From Thalassia testudinum (taxonomy: Eukaryota > Streptophyta > Magnoliopsida > Alismatales > Hydrocharitaceae): a stretch of 64,000 nucleotides of DNA. This document shows positions 10,543 through 21,222 of the stretch, piece by piece. The position numbers and the translations under genes were made by a program. How positions within the stretch are numbered: position 1 is the stretch's first letter; the number at the start of each line of letters is the position of its first letter. The stretch spans positions 90,064,001 to 90,128,000 of the forward strand of contig JAZHRO010000073.1 in NCBI GenBank assembly GCA_037157565.1. Direction: 5' to 3'. Below the pieces are notes generated by a model. It was not told the DNA's origin. It saw only the letters and a program-made list of their open reading frames with translations, and searched no databases.

Positions 10543-12335
10543 TGTTGAGGGCACGAATCGAATCGTTAACGTCTTCGATTTTGGAAAACCTGCCGTTGTA
10601 GTTTGAAAGAGAAGAATTCGTGTTCAACAAATAAAATTTATACCGAAATTAAAATTCTGGGTCGAACACAGGGAGGTGGACATTTGATTTAAAAACTACG
10701 CATTTCTTTTTATTTGTCACGGAATAATTCAATTTAAAACTATCTAATTATTTACAATAAATAGAAGAGAGAGAGAGTAAGAGAGAAAGAGAATTTTACA
10801 CAGAGAAATCAAAATGAGATGTAGAATAAACAAGGAATTTATCATTAAGGAGATTGTTCATTTCACTCTTACAACTACAAAGCATAAAACAATTACTCTA
10901 GAAAGTGATAAATTTACTCTAGAAAGCATTAAAAGAATGGAGGGAGAAATGTCCTCCTCGACGATTGCTTGGAGGACGATCAAAACTACACTAAAAAGTA
11001 GTAAATCTATACTAGAAAGAAGTAAAAAGAATAAGGAGAGAGAAATCCTCCTCGACGATTGCTTGGAGGATGAGCCGGACGGGATGACGCCTGGATGAAG
11101 GGGAATGAAGCAGGACGAAGGAGGACAAAGTAGAAGAACGGGAACGAAGTAGCACGCCGTCGTCGTCGCGGGATCCACTTCCGAAGGGGGACGAAAATTT
11201 GGACTTTATCTCGCGAGAAGCATCCTGGGTGTGGGACAAGCTTCTCTTGAGCTTTGGAGGGGTAGAGAAGAGAAGGAAGGGATGAGAATTTCGTATGGAG
11301 GGGGTCTCCTTTTATAGTTGCAAGGAGTGGGAGCAAAATGGACATTACAACTTCAAAATAATAAATGAGGGGTCTTTAGTGATGGATAAAACCGTCGCTA
11401 AAGCCCCCAACGTGGGCGTAGCTTCTGCGCCCACGCGCGCCCGCTCAGCTGCTCATGCATGCAATGCCTACGCACGTTCAATGATCCTCAGCCATCCGAT
11501 CGCGAGATCGGACGGCTTAAGTCACGCCTTCACTCGCTGCATTGCGCGCCCGCCCGCGTGCGATCGTGAGTTACGCATGGGCGTGCGTGAGCGCGTCATC
11601 TTGATTGAGTGCACGTGGCCGTTGGATCATGATCGTGCGATCGATCGGAGGCACGCCACCGCTCCAATTTCAGTGTGGCGAGGCTCGAACGTGCGTCCCC
11701 GCTTCGCGTTAAAGCGCTCGACCAATGCGCTGGGGTTGCGTTTATGTTGAGCGCCTGACTTCAGCACGGGCACGTCGCAGCCGTTGGATCTTGATCCAAC
11801 AGCGGGGAAAGGCGGATGCGAAGACTGCTGAGATTGCATGCGACCGTTTGGGCGGCCGAGATGGCTTCACGTGGCGCCATCTTGGCCGTCCATCTTCTGG
11901 AAGTTGTAGATGGTGCCACGGATGTCGGATTGACTTGATTTTTGCGTCGTTGGGCTGCGATCGTCGATCCAAATCCATCCGTGTGGTCAGATTTGTCATC
12001 TGAAGTGAAGATTTTCACCATCCTGGCCCTTGATCTTCTAGGGTTCCCGGGTCCCTAACTGATGCTATGGATGCCCGATTAGGGCGATCTTGGAGTCGTT
12101 GAACTCCAATCGTCGCCCTGATCACATCCATATAGTTGGATCTTTGATCCGAGGCCCCGATAAAATGTTTGCCCTGTCTAGGCACATAAAAGGAGACAAT
12201 TAACCTCCATTTTATTCAAACTACTCTAAATGCAAGATGATGCATGTTATGCAATATTTATATCATGAAATGCAATCCTATGTTTAAGAACATGCATAAA
12301 TAGACATCTTAAGTAGTGTAAATGTGTTTACATCA
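10543..12335 (-). repeat. 5' LTR of element A
   Basis: It aligns along its whole length with 4535-6319. It lies three bases from the PBS at 10521-10539, which fixes it as the 5' LTR. The TATA-like box is better preserved here (CTATAAAAGGAG on the minus strand, 11306-11317) than in the left copy. The U3 palindromes are at 11779-11805 (GTTGGATC type) and 11860-11881 (G-box type). Confidence 0.93.
11306..11407 (-). promoter_or_regulatory. LTR core promoter of element A (right copy)
   Basis: Minus-strand CTATAAAAGGAG at 11306-11317 is preceded by the TTTAGTGATGG / CCGTCGCTAAAG inverted repeat at 11370-11407. This 5' LTR copy would drive transcription leftwards through the element. Confidence 0.6.
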
Positions 12336-12340
12336 GTAAC

Positions 12341-12904
12341 CCTGGTCGTAAGGTGCCAGATCTCGATTGTTTACAGGATCTTGATTTGCAATATCTCGTA
12401 AATATGGAGAAGATGCATCCCAAGTAAGTAGATTAACTCGAGCGGGAGGGGCCGTGGTGCATAGGAGGGTCTTCAAGCGGTAGATCTCGAGTCAGATTGA
12501 CCCTGACTAATTTGGTCAATCTTCTTCTCAATTAGATTTATTCTATCCAGCCACTTGACGATGATATCCATGTCGGCTCGAATAGACTTGGTGTGAGCCT
12601 CGTGGACACCAACCCACTGCTAACCAGGCCACTAGAACTGGTTCATGGATGTGACATTCATCGAGTTCTTCGCTAACGATTCAAATAGCTCAAATGCATT
12701 GTTCTCGTCTTTTGCGAGGAAATTCCCACCACTAGATGCTTCGGCCAGATACTGATGTGTGTCATCCAATCCATGGTAAAATATTTGAGCCAGGTGCCAT
12801 CTGGGTATACCATGGTGTGGGCATTTCCAGAGAAGGTCGTGAAATCTGTCCCAAGCTTCATGTAACTTCTCCTCAGCTCCCTGGGAGAAAGTCGTGATTG
12901 CGCG
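12341..12904 (-). pseudogene. Central gag domain of element 1
   Basis: On the minus strand from 12904 the sequence reads RAITTFSQGAEE, then an aromatic WDRF block, CPHHGIP, IFYHGLDD and EASSGGNFLAKDENNAFELF, across small frame changes. It matches the gag segment of element 2 at 28141-28480 block by block. Gag would form the virus-like particle. The retrotransposon-gag domain that should precede it is absent: the sequence changes character completely at 12905, after the Arg-Ala codons. That is the codon position at which element B broke the gag of element 2. Confidence 0.85.
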
Positions 12905-15626
12905 CTACATTGCATTTGTTTTCATTTTTGATGTTGTTCAACACCATTTTTTGATGCAATATGGGTATAGTATCATTACAAGAATTGGTTCTAGTGAAAG
13001 CATTATAGAGTTTTTTAAGAAAGCTATTAGCTGCATCTTAAATAAGCACAATAGAAGAAGCCATCCCCCCTATGTTTCCATAGGAACATTGCTCTTTTAT
13101 TTGTCCTATAAACTTAATGGACATTTATTAATTTCTTAACTTTTAGCATTACTCTTGATGAATGCCCAATAATGTTGTGTTGTTTTTCTTTTTTTTTCTT
13201 TTTTGTAGTGATAAATTAAACTCTTTAGTTTTTTTGTAGATATATCATCTTTATGATATTTTTTTACTATAGTATGCTTAGCTACTGCTTTTGGAGGTTA
13301 TTAATCATGCCAATATGTTTAGAGGATGTCTCGTCTTCATACCAGACATTTAGAAGTCCCTTTGGACTTCTCCTCAGGATGTTGGACATCCAAATTAAGA
13401 AGAATCTACAAGCTCTCTTGAGGCATCGGACATCCAGAATGTCTCCAAGACTTCTCTTGGAGGTCTTGGTCATCTAAGATAGAAGAAAGAAGCAGAGTAG
13501 TGGTAGACTTATCGAAATCCTCGATCCAAACTACTTGGATCTTCAATACCTATCATTAGTATATCTAACATGGCTGCAATACATTCTCATAGTTGTATTG
13601 AGGGACCTATCTAAATGTATTACTGTGTCCACGTATTTGACATTCAAATCTAAATCCCTAATCTAGTGATTCTACTATGGCTAGTTTGCCGAGGCACATA
13701 ACTCCAACAGACTCCCACATGCCCTACGAGCCAATCCTAAACTATACCTCTACGACACAAGATTGTAACCAAACACTTAAGAGCTTTACCGTAAAGCCTT
13801 GATCAATCAAAGTGTCAAGACATAGGCCAAAGTATTGCATATGATAACTACTTTATCATATGTGGCATCATGTTTACGATGAGGATTTTTCTCTCTTCAA
13901 ACATGCGTTTTGTTCTTTGAAATTGTTTCTTAACAATAGTGATGTTCTTGTTATCATCACAACAATTGGAATTTCAGCAAAGGAGACTAAGCTAAATCCT
14001 TCCAAAGGCCTCACATATCCACACCATTTATGTGGTATTTCATAATCTGCAACATATGACTTTAGCATTCATATTGTGGTGAATATGCTTCCAAAGTAGA
14101 TATTGTACCACATAAGTATAAGTGGTTCCTATGTGGATAGTCCACATCCAATTGTAGACGTTGCATCTCAACTCATTAAGATCAACTAAATCAGTGCATC
14201 TTAACTCTTTGAGATCACCTTTTCATCATTTCATTCCTTTCATAAGGAATGCTAGGGACAACTCAAAAATTTTATCCAGAGTGTCTTGTGGGTTGATAAT
14301 ATTTTATCCCCCACTACATTAGACATCTCTAATTGGAACTATGCTTGGTTTGTTTGCATCGTACACACACATCTTGTTTTCTTTTTCAACCCTTTGAGTT
14401 GACATCTTCATAAAGAAATATTAGGAAAAACATACATTAACTTTCATCATCATATGAAAATCTACCAAGCATTTTATATTCCAGAAATCATTAAGTTGAT
14501 CTTTAAAAAGAATTTTTCAATCAAACTCTGAAATTTCATCTTATGGATATTGTCATCTCATCTTATTAAGACAATAGTTATTTACGTATTCTACTATGAG
14601 TATGCTCTCACTGTTTCTCACATGCATGAGTCAAGGCATCATTGAATGCATCCATAACACTTTATGAATCATTCAAGTCCAAGTGACTGTTTGGATCATG
14701 ATTGGATTCAATCCTATAGCTTTTTTTGAATCTCTTATGTTATGATTATCAATGCCTCGTCATGTGAAGGTGGATCATTACTCAAACTCCTTTGAGTCAT
14801 GAGATCCAAAAACTCATATCTCGTAACCTTTTCAAGTAGTTGAGCATATATGCTGAAATTGTTTCCCTTCAAATTTGATTTGGGATCTTGACCAGCTTAT
14901 AGTAACCACATAAGATTCCTTATTTCTTTTGGTTTAATTCTCATTACAAGTATCAATCTCATGAAATCCAATATCCCATAAGTTTAGCACCAGTAAAGAA
15001 GGGTTTATGTATAGGAATAGGAACATTTCCGTATCCCTCTTGACCATTGAAACTTGGAATTGCCTTTATATCCAACTAGTTTTGATACACTATGGGCCCA
15101 GCCACTTGATTTGGATGGTTTGATTAGGATGATTCTGCAACTCTCCTATCATGAATTATCCATGAATTGAATCCTAGTTGATCATTCATTAATACGGAAT
15201 CTAGCATTCCATAAGTTAGAATTACCCATTTGGAATTCTCATCGCATAAATGACAAGTATTCTCAAGTGTGAAGTCCATGAATATTACAATTTATCCCAA
15301 GTCTAACTCACTTGGATAGCATGATAGTCAGGCAGATTCAATTTCAGTGACTTTATCTTGGTCGAGTTCAAGTAACTCTCCAAGAATTATGCCTTAGATT
15401 GGATTATGCATTTATTATTTTGGAATCCAATATTCCATAAATCAAAATGCTCGATTAATCCATATCACAATGTGATAAATCTACTTATTTATGTGTTAAA
15501 ATTCTAAATTATGTTAGTTCCATTACATTATTTGCATTAGATCTAGGTCATTTTGTAAATAACCGTCTGCATGCAAATTATAATTGGGATTGCATAATTA
15601 GGCCTTACTATTATCTAATTATTAAA
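12905..15626. other. Unassigned AT-rich DNA
   Basis: No reading frame with recognisable homology is visible; the longest ORFs here are short and shadow each other on both strands. The left boundary is the abrupt loss of element 1 gag at 12904/12905. At 13320-13480 there is a cluster of related GGACATCCA / AGACTTCT motifs in both orientations. The composition and the absence of genes suggest decayed LTR or interior sequence of an unidentified retroelement, but no terminus or TSD could be fixed. Confidence 0.4.
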
Positions 15627-16440
15627 ATGAGGCTATACTTTATAGGTACATGGGCTAGATTGAAGGTTGATTTATTGGGCCCTCATCATCATATTCCCAG
15701 ATTCCATCCAATCCTAATTTTTCCCCATCAAAATCTCATCACAACACAATCACTAATTTCCTCCTTCATCCATGCAACCATCCCATTCTTTCCTAAATGC
15801 AAAGCACACATCGCCACCCCTATACATAATTCCACTCCAAATCGCGACCATTCCCACTTTCTAAAGTTCATGCCCTCCTCTTCTTTCTATTTCCATGCAA
15901 TGCCTCTTCTGCTTTCTATTTCTCATCCACAATCTCTTCCTCACCTCTCTTTCTATTTCTTCACTGACATCGACGTTCTCCCTTCGGCCCTCCTCTTCTT
16001 CTTCCTCCCCTCCTCTACGATCGATCCCTCCTACTCTTCATCTCTTCTTCTTCTTCTTCTTCTTTTCTTTTCCTTCTACATCTTCTCTCTCTCCTCTTTC
16101 CTCCTTCATTTCCTCTTCTTCTTTCTATTCTCTTTCTTAACCTTCTCTTCCTCCCCCTCCTCCTCTTCTTCTCCTCTCCTTCTTCGCCTCCACGTTCTCC
16201 CTCCTTTTACTTCTTCATCACGTCGTTCCTCTCCTTTTACTCCACTCCCTTCATCTCTCTCTACACCACCACCGCCACCTTCTTCTCTTCCTTTTCTTCT
16301 TCCACCACCTTCTTCTCTCCTCTTCTTCTCTCTCTCTACACCACCTTCTCCTTCTCTTTCTTTCTCTTCCTTTCCCTCTCTACATGCCCAACACCACCAT
16401 CATCACCTTCTCCTCTTCTAACCACCAAGCACGTCCTTCT
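15627..16440. repeat. Pyrimidine-rich (CT/CTT/CCT) low-complexity tract
   Basis: From about 15690 to 16440 the plus strand is dominated by C and T, with long runs of CTT, TCC and CCACC units, densest at 15960-16380. An open frame of 264 codons crosses it, but its product is only Ser, Pro, Phe, Leu and His and has no domain. The openness follows from the rarity of stop codons in CT-rich DNA. A TATA-like ACTTTATAGG lies just before it at about 15640, so it could be the transcribed leader of an old LTR. Confidence 0.6.
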
Positions 16441-16641
16441 TCATGTAGGATCTTAATATACAAGTACACTAGAAGGAGGGATGAATAGTGTGATACAAAA
16501 AAATATATATATTATAAATCTTCCCAAAAAACATGATCTTCTTTGAATCAGCAGCTACCTTTTGAGTGTAGATGTTCTAAGGGGCAGAGGCATTGGTTCT
16601 AGTTGGGGAGATGCAGATGAGGCAGTCGAGGGCAGGGCAAG
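16441..16641. other. Left flank of element 2 insertion, unassigned
   Basis: A 200 bp stretch with an AT run (16500-16520). It ends in GCAAG (16637-16641), the left TSD of element 2; the sequence resumes at 49535 with GCAAT. No gene is recognised across the restored junction. Confidence 0.5.
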
Positions 16642-18522
16642 TGATAAACACAAATGAATTCATGATAAAATGTTTATTTATGATAGTTTCTAGGTCTAGC
16701 ATTGCATATCATAGTATAAAAATTACATAACATTCATTGCATTGCATTTAGGATAGTTTGTATATTCTGTATATTATTCCCAACATTTTATATGGCTAGG
16801 AGGAAGTGCAACATCTTTACGGGCTTCGGATGAAGAATTCGATTGTATGGATGGATCCAAAGCGACGATCGCAGTCCGTCAACACGAAAATCACCCTGAT
16901 TAGAGCTCTATAGCATCCTCTAAAAGGAGATGGATGACCCAGATGGCACCATGTGGCACCATCTAGACCACCCTACATGAGCCGCAACCCCCAGCCTCAC
17001 CTCAAGAATAAGATTCCAGTCATTGGATCTTAATGCAATGATTGAGAATTGCACAAACATCACCCAGCCTCCTCTAAAAGCACCTCAAGGAGGATTTAAT
17101 CACGACCGTTGGATTCTCATCCAACGATCAAGGCCGCTGGAAGCTAAAGTATCCGTGAGACCAACAAATGCCTACACCACAGTTGCAACGCACCCATTTC
17201 GGAAAGAGGGGACGCAAGATCGAGTGATGATTCACTATGCCTTCTTCAGTGCCCAGAGAATTTGAACTCCTCGATCTTGATCGAGCGGTCAGCATTGCAC
17301 ACACGCAAGGGAACACTATTAGAAGATGTGCAGATGCATGCCCAGGTAGATGCGTGCCATCTAGATTGCTCACTTAAGTCAACCGAGCGTATCATCCACT
17401 GTTCGATCTTTGCGATTACGCGATGCATGCGATTCAAATCTCGCGAGAGGTGCAATCCGCGTGTGCTCCTCAGCCACATGATCAAGATTGAATGGTGGAG
17501 ATGCTTCGTCGACTAGCGGACGCGTGATTTGAACGATTGCGAGGGCACGATCTGCGAGTGCCCCCAGCCATGCAATGGTTCATCCAACGGTTGCCAGTGA
17601 CATGCATGTTTGAGTCCACGAGTGCACGTGATCTCTATGCGATCTCATCCATCCGCACCCAATCAAATGGTTGTCGAACTCCTCGCATTACGCCAACTGT
17701 AGCCATGCCCCCTCACACCAGTTAAGGCACTTGAATTTGTAGCAACACCGCCGGTGGGTCTTTTGTGACATTTTAAATGTCGCTGAAGACCCATGTGCAC
17801 AAAACACCTCCATTCCTCCACTATATAAACACCATGACCCCTTCCCTTCCAAGGCAGCTCTACTCCCACCTACTCCTAAGCTCTAGTAGCTTACCAAAGC
17901 TCCATTAAAGCTTATTCCCAAGCTCCAAAGGTCTCTTGTTAGTGTAATGCTCCTATATCCCACCAAATATTCGTCCTACATCCCACCACCTTCATAAGAA
18001 GCTTTGGAGCTATCCTCCCACCTCCATTCCAGTAGAAGATCGCCTCCATCTCCTCATCCCCATTCCATAGCCTTGGTGAAGCATTCCTCTACCCAGCATC
18101 CTCCTGCATCTCACCTCCGTCATCTAGCACCTCACCTCCTTCATCCAAGCCATCGCCAAGCACTGTCGTCTCACCAAATAGTCAATTTGGGAGATTTCTT
18201 CTCACCCCTATCTCTTTTGTATTTCTTATCTTATTGTAATAAATAATTGCATGATATATCAAATTTATTTCCATGTCATTTTGTGACATTATCTTGCCTG
18301 CTTCTTTATTGCAAAAACAAATTAAAAAACCATAAAACCCTAAAACCTCAAAAAGAAACAAAACGAAACACAGATTTCAACAAAAGTAAACGTCACCTCC
18401 CTGTGTTTGACCTAGGACTCCCTTGGAGTTTTGATTATAAATTGTATTTGATAATGCGTTTTGCGAGCTATGATGATGGGTTCTAGAAACCCTGATTTTT
18501 CTTTGCCAAAACCCATTCATCA
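16642..18522 (+). repeat. 5' LTR of element 2
   Basis: It starts TGATAAACAC and ends CATTCATCA. U3 carries a GTTGGATC-like palindrome (17016-17046), a G-box-like palindrome GATGGCACCATGTGG..CCATC (16942-16963) and a GGGTCTTTTGTGACATTT hairpin (17756-17792) followed by the TATA box CTATATAAAC (17821-17830). Near the 3' end is CCTCCCTGTGTTTGACC (about 18397-18413), the block common to Athila-type LTRs. It is longer than the 3' LTR, which lost about 540 bp around the promoter. Confidence 0.93.
17756..17830 (+). promoter_or_regulatory. LTR core promoter of element 2: hairpin and TATA box
   Basis: GGGTCTTTTGTGACATTT pairs with AAATGTCGCTGAAGACCC at 17756-17792. CTATATAAAC follows at 17821-17830, about 30 bases on. 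The order is the same as in the LTRs of elements A and B. Confidence 0.6.
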
Positions 18523-18525
18523 TTT

Positions 18526-18543
18526 TAGCACTGTTGCCAGGGA
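18526..18543 (+). other. Primer-binding site of element 2 (tRNA-Asp type, mutated)
   Basis: TAGCACTGTTGCCAGGGA begins three bases after the LTR and differs from the tRNA-Asp PBS mainly by transitions. GTTGCC within it pairs perfectly with GGCAAC directly downstream (loop AGGGA). Confidence 0.85.
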
Positions 18544-18690
18544 GGCAACGGAATTTGCTTTCCTGTCTTTCGTGTTTCTTTGCATTTACTTATTATTAAC
18601 CCTACTTGCCTCCAATTTATTGTCTTGCAAGTACCCTAGCAAGGAGATCTGAGTGTGGTAGATTAGAGTAAAGTGCGGGTAGAGTCATCT

Positions 18691-19736
18691 GTAAGTGCCC
18701 CCTACATTCCCCCCCACTAGTTTCATTTCACCACATCAATAACCAAGATCTAATCTACATAGGTGTTTGTGTAAACCCTAGGATAGAATTTGTTTGTCTT
18801 GTTTGTCATCTCCACTTATCTCACTCGTGCATATCATATAAAAAAAATAAAAAAGAAAGGATACTTCTTTTGGGACAAATCAACATACACACTACGAACA
18901 CCCACATTTGAGGCACATAACCTATCTTGATTATATCTACTCAACCAGGATTCTGACCTGTGGAACCGGTACACCAATTCAACACATAAAGAAGTAGAAA
19001 TCATACTAGGTTAATCACCTTTTTGTGCCCTAATTAGTGGTGCACCTGGGCCAGTTGATTGAATTGTTTGGGCTACACCACCTAATCTAAAAAAAACTCA
19101 TTTTGTTGCTGCCCCATAGGATTCAATATTTAGGTCAAACCAGGCACTCCATATTTCTTTTTGATTTGCAAAGGAAAACATTTCAACTTGTGATTTCAAA
19201 CTTGGTTTGCCTCTCGAAAATTTATGTGAATCTACCTAATATTTGAACCCTAAAAGCTACTAAGCAAGATTTAAATCTTAAAACTCACTTCATTCTCGAT
19301 AATCTTGCTTGAAAACTTTTTGGTTGTGCACATACTCACATTCTCAAACAAATCATTAAGGGCACAACCCATTAAGGGCCAATCACATTCCAGAAGCATC
19401 AATATCCTAAGCCTAACTGAAATTGATTAGACATTGGCCATAAGGACTAATTCGCTCTTTGGGGCCCAGATTGAGATTTTCATGACTAACCTACTTATAC
19501 TAGTTAATCTGATGTCTAGCTAGGGGAGTAGCGTCAAAAGACCACGACTGGGGGTACACTAGGAACCAGAGGCGCAAGCCAAAGGACGAACCTTCTCCCC
19601 AGTCTCTCCTTTTAACTGGTTGGATTGACTAAATACAAGTAGAGTGAATCTTCTATAATCTTAAGATGGATTCTGAGAGTCTATAGACCTTTATGTTACC
19701 CAACCTAAAGATAGGCTTGTATTTTTTGTGCTACAG
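18691..19736 (+). other. Putative leader intron of element 2
   Basis: Donor CT/GTAAGTG at 18691 and acceptor TTTTTTGTGCTACAG ending at 19736 enclose 1046 bp. The interval aligns with the 1045 bp interval of element B and the 993 bp interval of element A. Gag coding begins shortly after the acceptor. No recognisable protein is encoded in the interval. Confidence 0.55.
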
Positions 19737-19789
19737 GGTTCCTTCTCTTCCCTGTCCTTCTGACTTCCTTTTAATGTATGTTTGGAAGG

Positions 19790-20342
19790 AGGTCATTAAA
19801 CCCTCATTTGGAAGGACCTTTAGACCATTCCCAGAGGTGGAGGTTGAGTTATAGTCAAGCAGATCCCATGGCTGATCAAAGACCACCTCCCCCGCCCTTG
19901 AACCAATAGGAGTTGAATCAGAGGCAGTTGGAAGAATTGCAGCAGATGCAGCAATGGTTCCAATGAATGAATGGCCAAGGATCTTGGCCCTTGAAGGATT
20001 TCTATGATCCCTCAAACTATGGGGAACATCCCAACATCACGATTCTCACTGGAGACATATAAATCAAGCCCTAAGTCTTAAGCTTGATTAAGCATTTCCA
20101 TAGGCTTGGCTCGGAGGACCCATTCCAGCACTTGGAGGATCTGACCACTTTGGTTCAAACCACCAAATCTAGGAATGTGAACGAAGAGGAGATGATCATG
20201 AGGTTCTTTCCCTATTCTCTCAAGGATAAAGCTGCACATTGGTATCGGACCATTGGAAGGCTGATAGAAACATGGGCTGCTCTTAAGTTGGCTTTCCTGA
20301 AGAAATTCTTCCCAATTGGTCAGACCAATCCCTTGCGACGGG
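19790..20342 (+). pseudogene. N-terminal gag of element 2 with retrotransposon-gag domain
   Basis: The open stretch 20084-20342 reads HFHRLGSEDPFQHLEDL, then a conserved MRFFPYSLKDKAAHWY block and FLKKFFPIGQTNPLRR. This is the core of the retrotransposon gag domain (PF03732 type) as found in Athila and Tat elements. The upstream part (19790-20080) contains Gln-rich sequence with stops. Gag ends at Arg-Arg where element B inserted (TSD ACGGG, 20338-20342), and resumes with Ala-Ile-Thr-Thr-Phe at 28146. Confidence 0.88.
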
Positions 20343-20795
20343 TCATAAAGACACATCTATTTAGGTTAAAATGCCTAATCATGCATGTTCCTAGGCTTAG
20401 ATTTTCATTTCATGTTATTAATATTGCATAGCATGCTTTATTCTGCATTAATAGTAGTTGTATATATTTTAGGTTAATTAGGCCCTTTTTATGGTCAGGA
20501 GTGGAGAGGATTTATTTCAGGGCCTTGGATATACGATCGGACCATACGGATCTGATCATGATGACAATCAGGGTTTAATGCCTTCGAAATATTCTAGATC
20601 AGAGTCTCATAGCATCATATGAAGTCTGAGGAAGATCAACGGCTAGGAGGGCAATGCAACATCCTTATGGGTTTCGAATGAATAATCTGACCATACAGAT
20701 GGATCCGGAATGATGATCACAGTCTGGTAACACTAGAATCATCTAGATCTGAGCACCGTGGCACCCTATGCAACAGACAGAAGATGGATGGCCCA

Positions 20796-20817
20796 GATGG
20801 CACCATGTGGTGCCATC
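20796..20817. promoter_or_regulatory. G-box-centred near palindrome in the LTR
   Basis: GATGGCACCATGTGG followed by TGCCATC is self-complementary except at the core. Equivalents with CACGTG or close variants lie in the other LTRs at 5846-5867, 11860-11881, 16942-16963, 26889-26910, 31264-31285, 32271-32292, 44532-44553 and 60281-60302. CACGTG is the core bound by plant bZIP and bHLH factors. Confidence 0.6.
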
Positions 20818-20877
20818 CAAGCTGCCCAACACCAGCCAATAGCAACTGGAAGGTGCTCTCATCATCTTCATCATCAA

Positions 20878-20913
20878 TTCTCAGCTGTTGGATCTTGATC
20901 CAACAGCTGAGAA
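20878..20913. promoter_or_regulatory. Perfect 36 bp palindrome in the LTR
   Basis: Arms of 17 bases (TTCTCAGCTGTTGGATC and its exact complement) flank a TT centre. Equivalents lie at 5764-5786, 11779-11805, 17016-17046, 26971-27006, 31195-31220, 32357-32386, 48556-48590 and 60196-60231, with the GTTGGATC / GATCCAAC core best kept. Confidence 0.6.
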
Positions 20914-21222
20914 CTCTCCACCACCGCGTGCCCTAAGACGATCGCGCGACCATCTAGACAACTTGGCACAATGGTGGAGGCGTGGGCTTTCAACGGAGGG
21001 GCACGGGCTTGAATTCCCGTAGCACCCCCAATTTGCCAATTGAGCGCACAATAGCATAAGCACAGAATAGCATGTGGAGGCATGCATGTGCAAGTGCAGT
21101 GCAGCACGTAGGGTAGCACAGCATGGCACCAACAAGAGAGAGTGCACGCGACAAGGAGTGCACAATGCACGCACCAGAAAGTAGTGAGCGGCGGGGGTGC
21201 GATCTTCAATGACCGTTGGGCT

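Larger units (their letters stand above)
4535..12335 (-). mobile_element. Element A: complete non-autonomous LTR retrotransposon carrying an orphan ORF
   Basis: This is a 7.8 kb element with two long LTRs (4535-6319 and 10543-12335), both starting TG and ending CA, and a perfect 5 bp TSD GTAAC. Its PBS lies next to the right LTR, so it is transcribed on the minus strand. The 4.2 kb interior has no gag, protease, RT or integrase. It holds one decayed ORF (9362-7874) related to those of elements B and C, a putative leader intron and a long 3' noncoding region. The LTRs differ mainly by scattered transitions; by eye this is the youngest complete element in the window. Confidence 0.95.
1..12904 (-). 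mobile_element. Element 1: Athila-like Ty3/gypsy gag-pol retrotransposon, partial, split by element A
   Basis: Reading the minus strand from 12904 to 1 gives gag, retropepsin, reverse transcriptase, RNase H and integrase in the Ty3/gypsy order, with residues typical of the plant Athila group (DLGSS protease site, FMDD reverse transcriptase box). The copy is interrupted by element A at 4535-12335, flanked by GTAAC on both sides (4530-4534 and 12336-12340). Gag begins abruptly at about 12904, at the Arg-Ala-Ile-Thr-Thr-Phe segment, and no PBS or 5' LTR of this copy is visible. The integrase runs off the left edge. At least seven frame changes and several stops mark it as dead. Confidence 0.93.

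Noticed and set aside
15627..16421. 264-codon ORF on the plus strand
   Set aside because: It lies in a CT-rich tract where stop codons are rare. The product is Ser, Pro, Phe and Leu low complexity without any domain.
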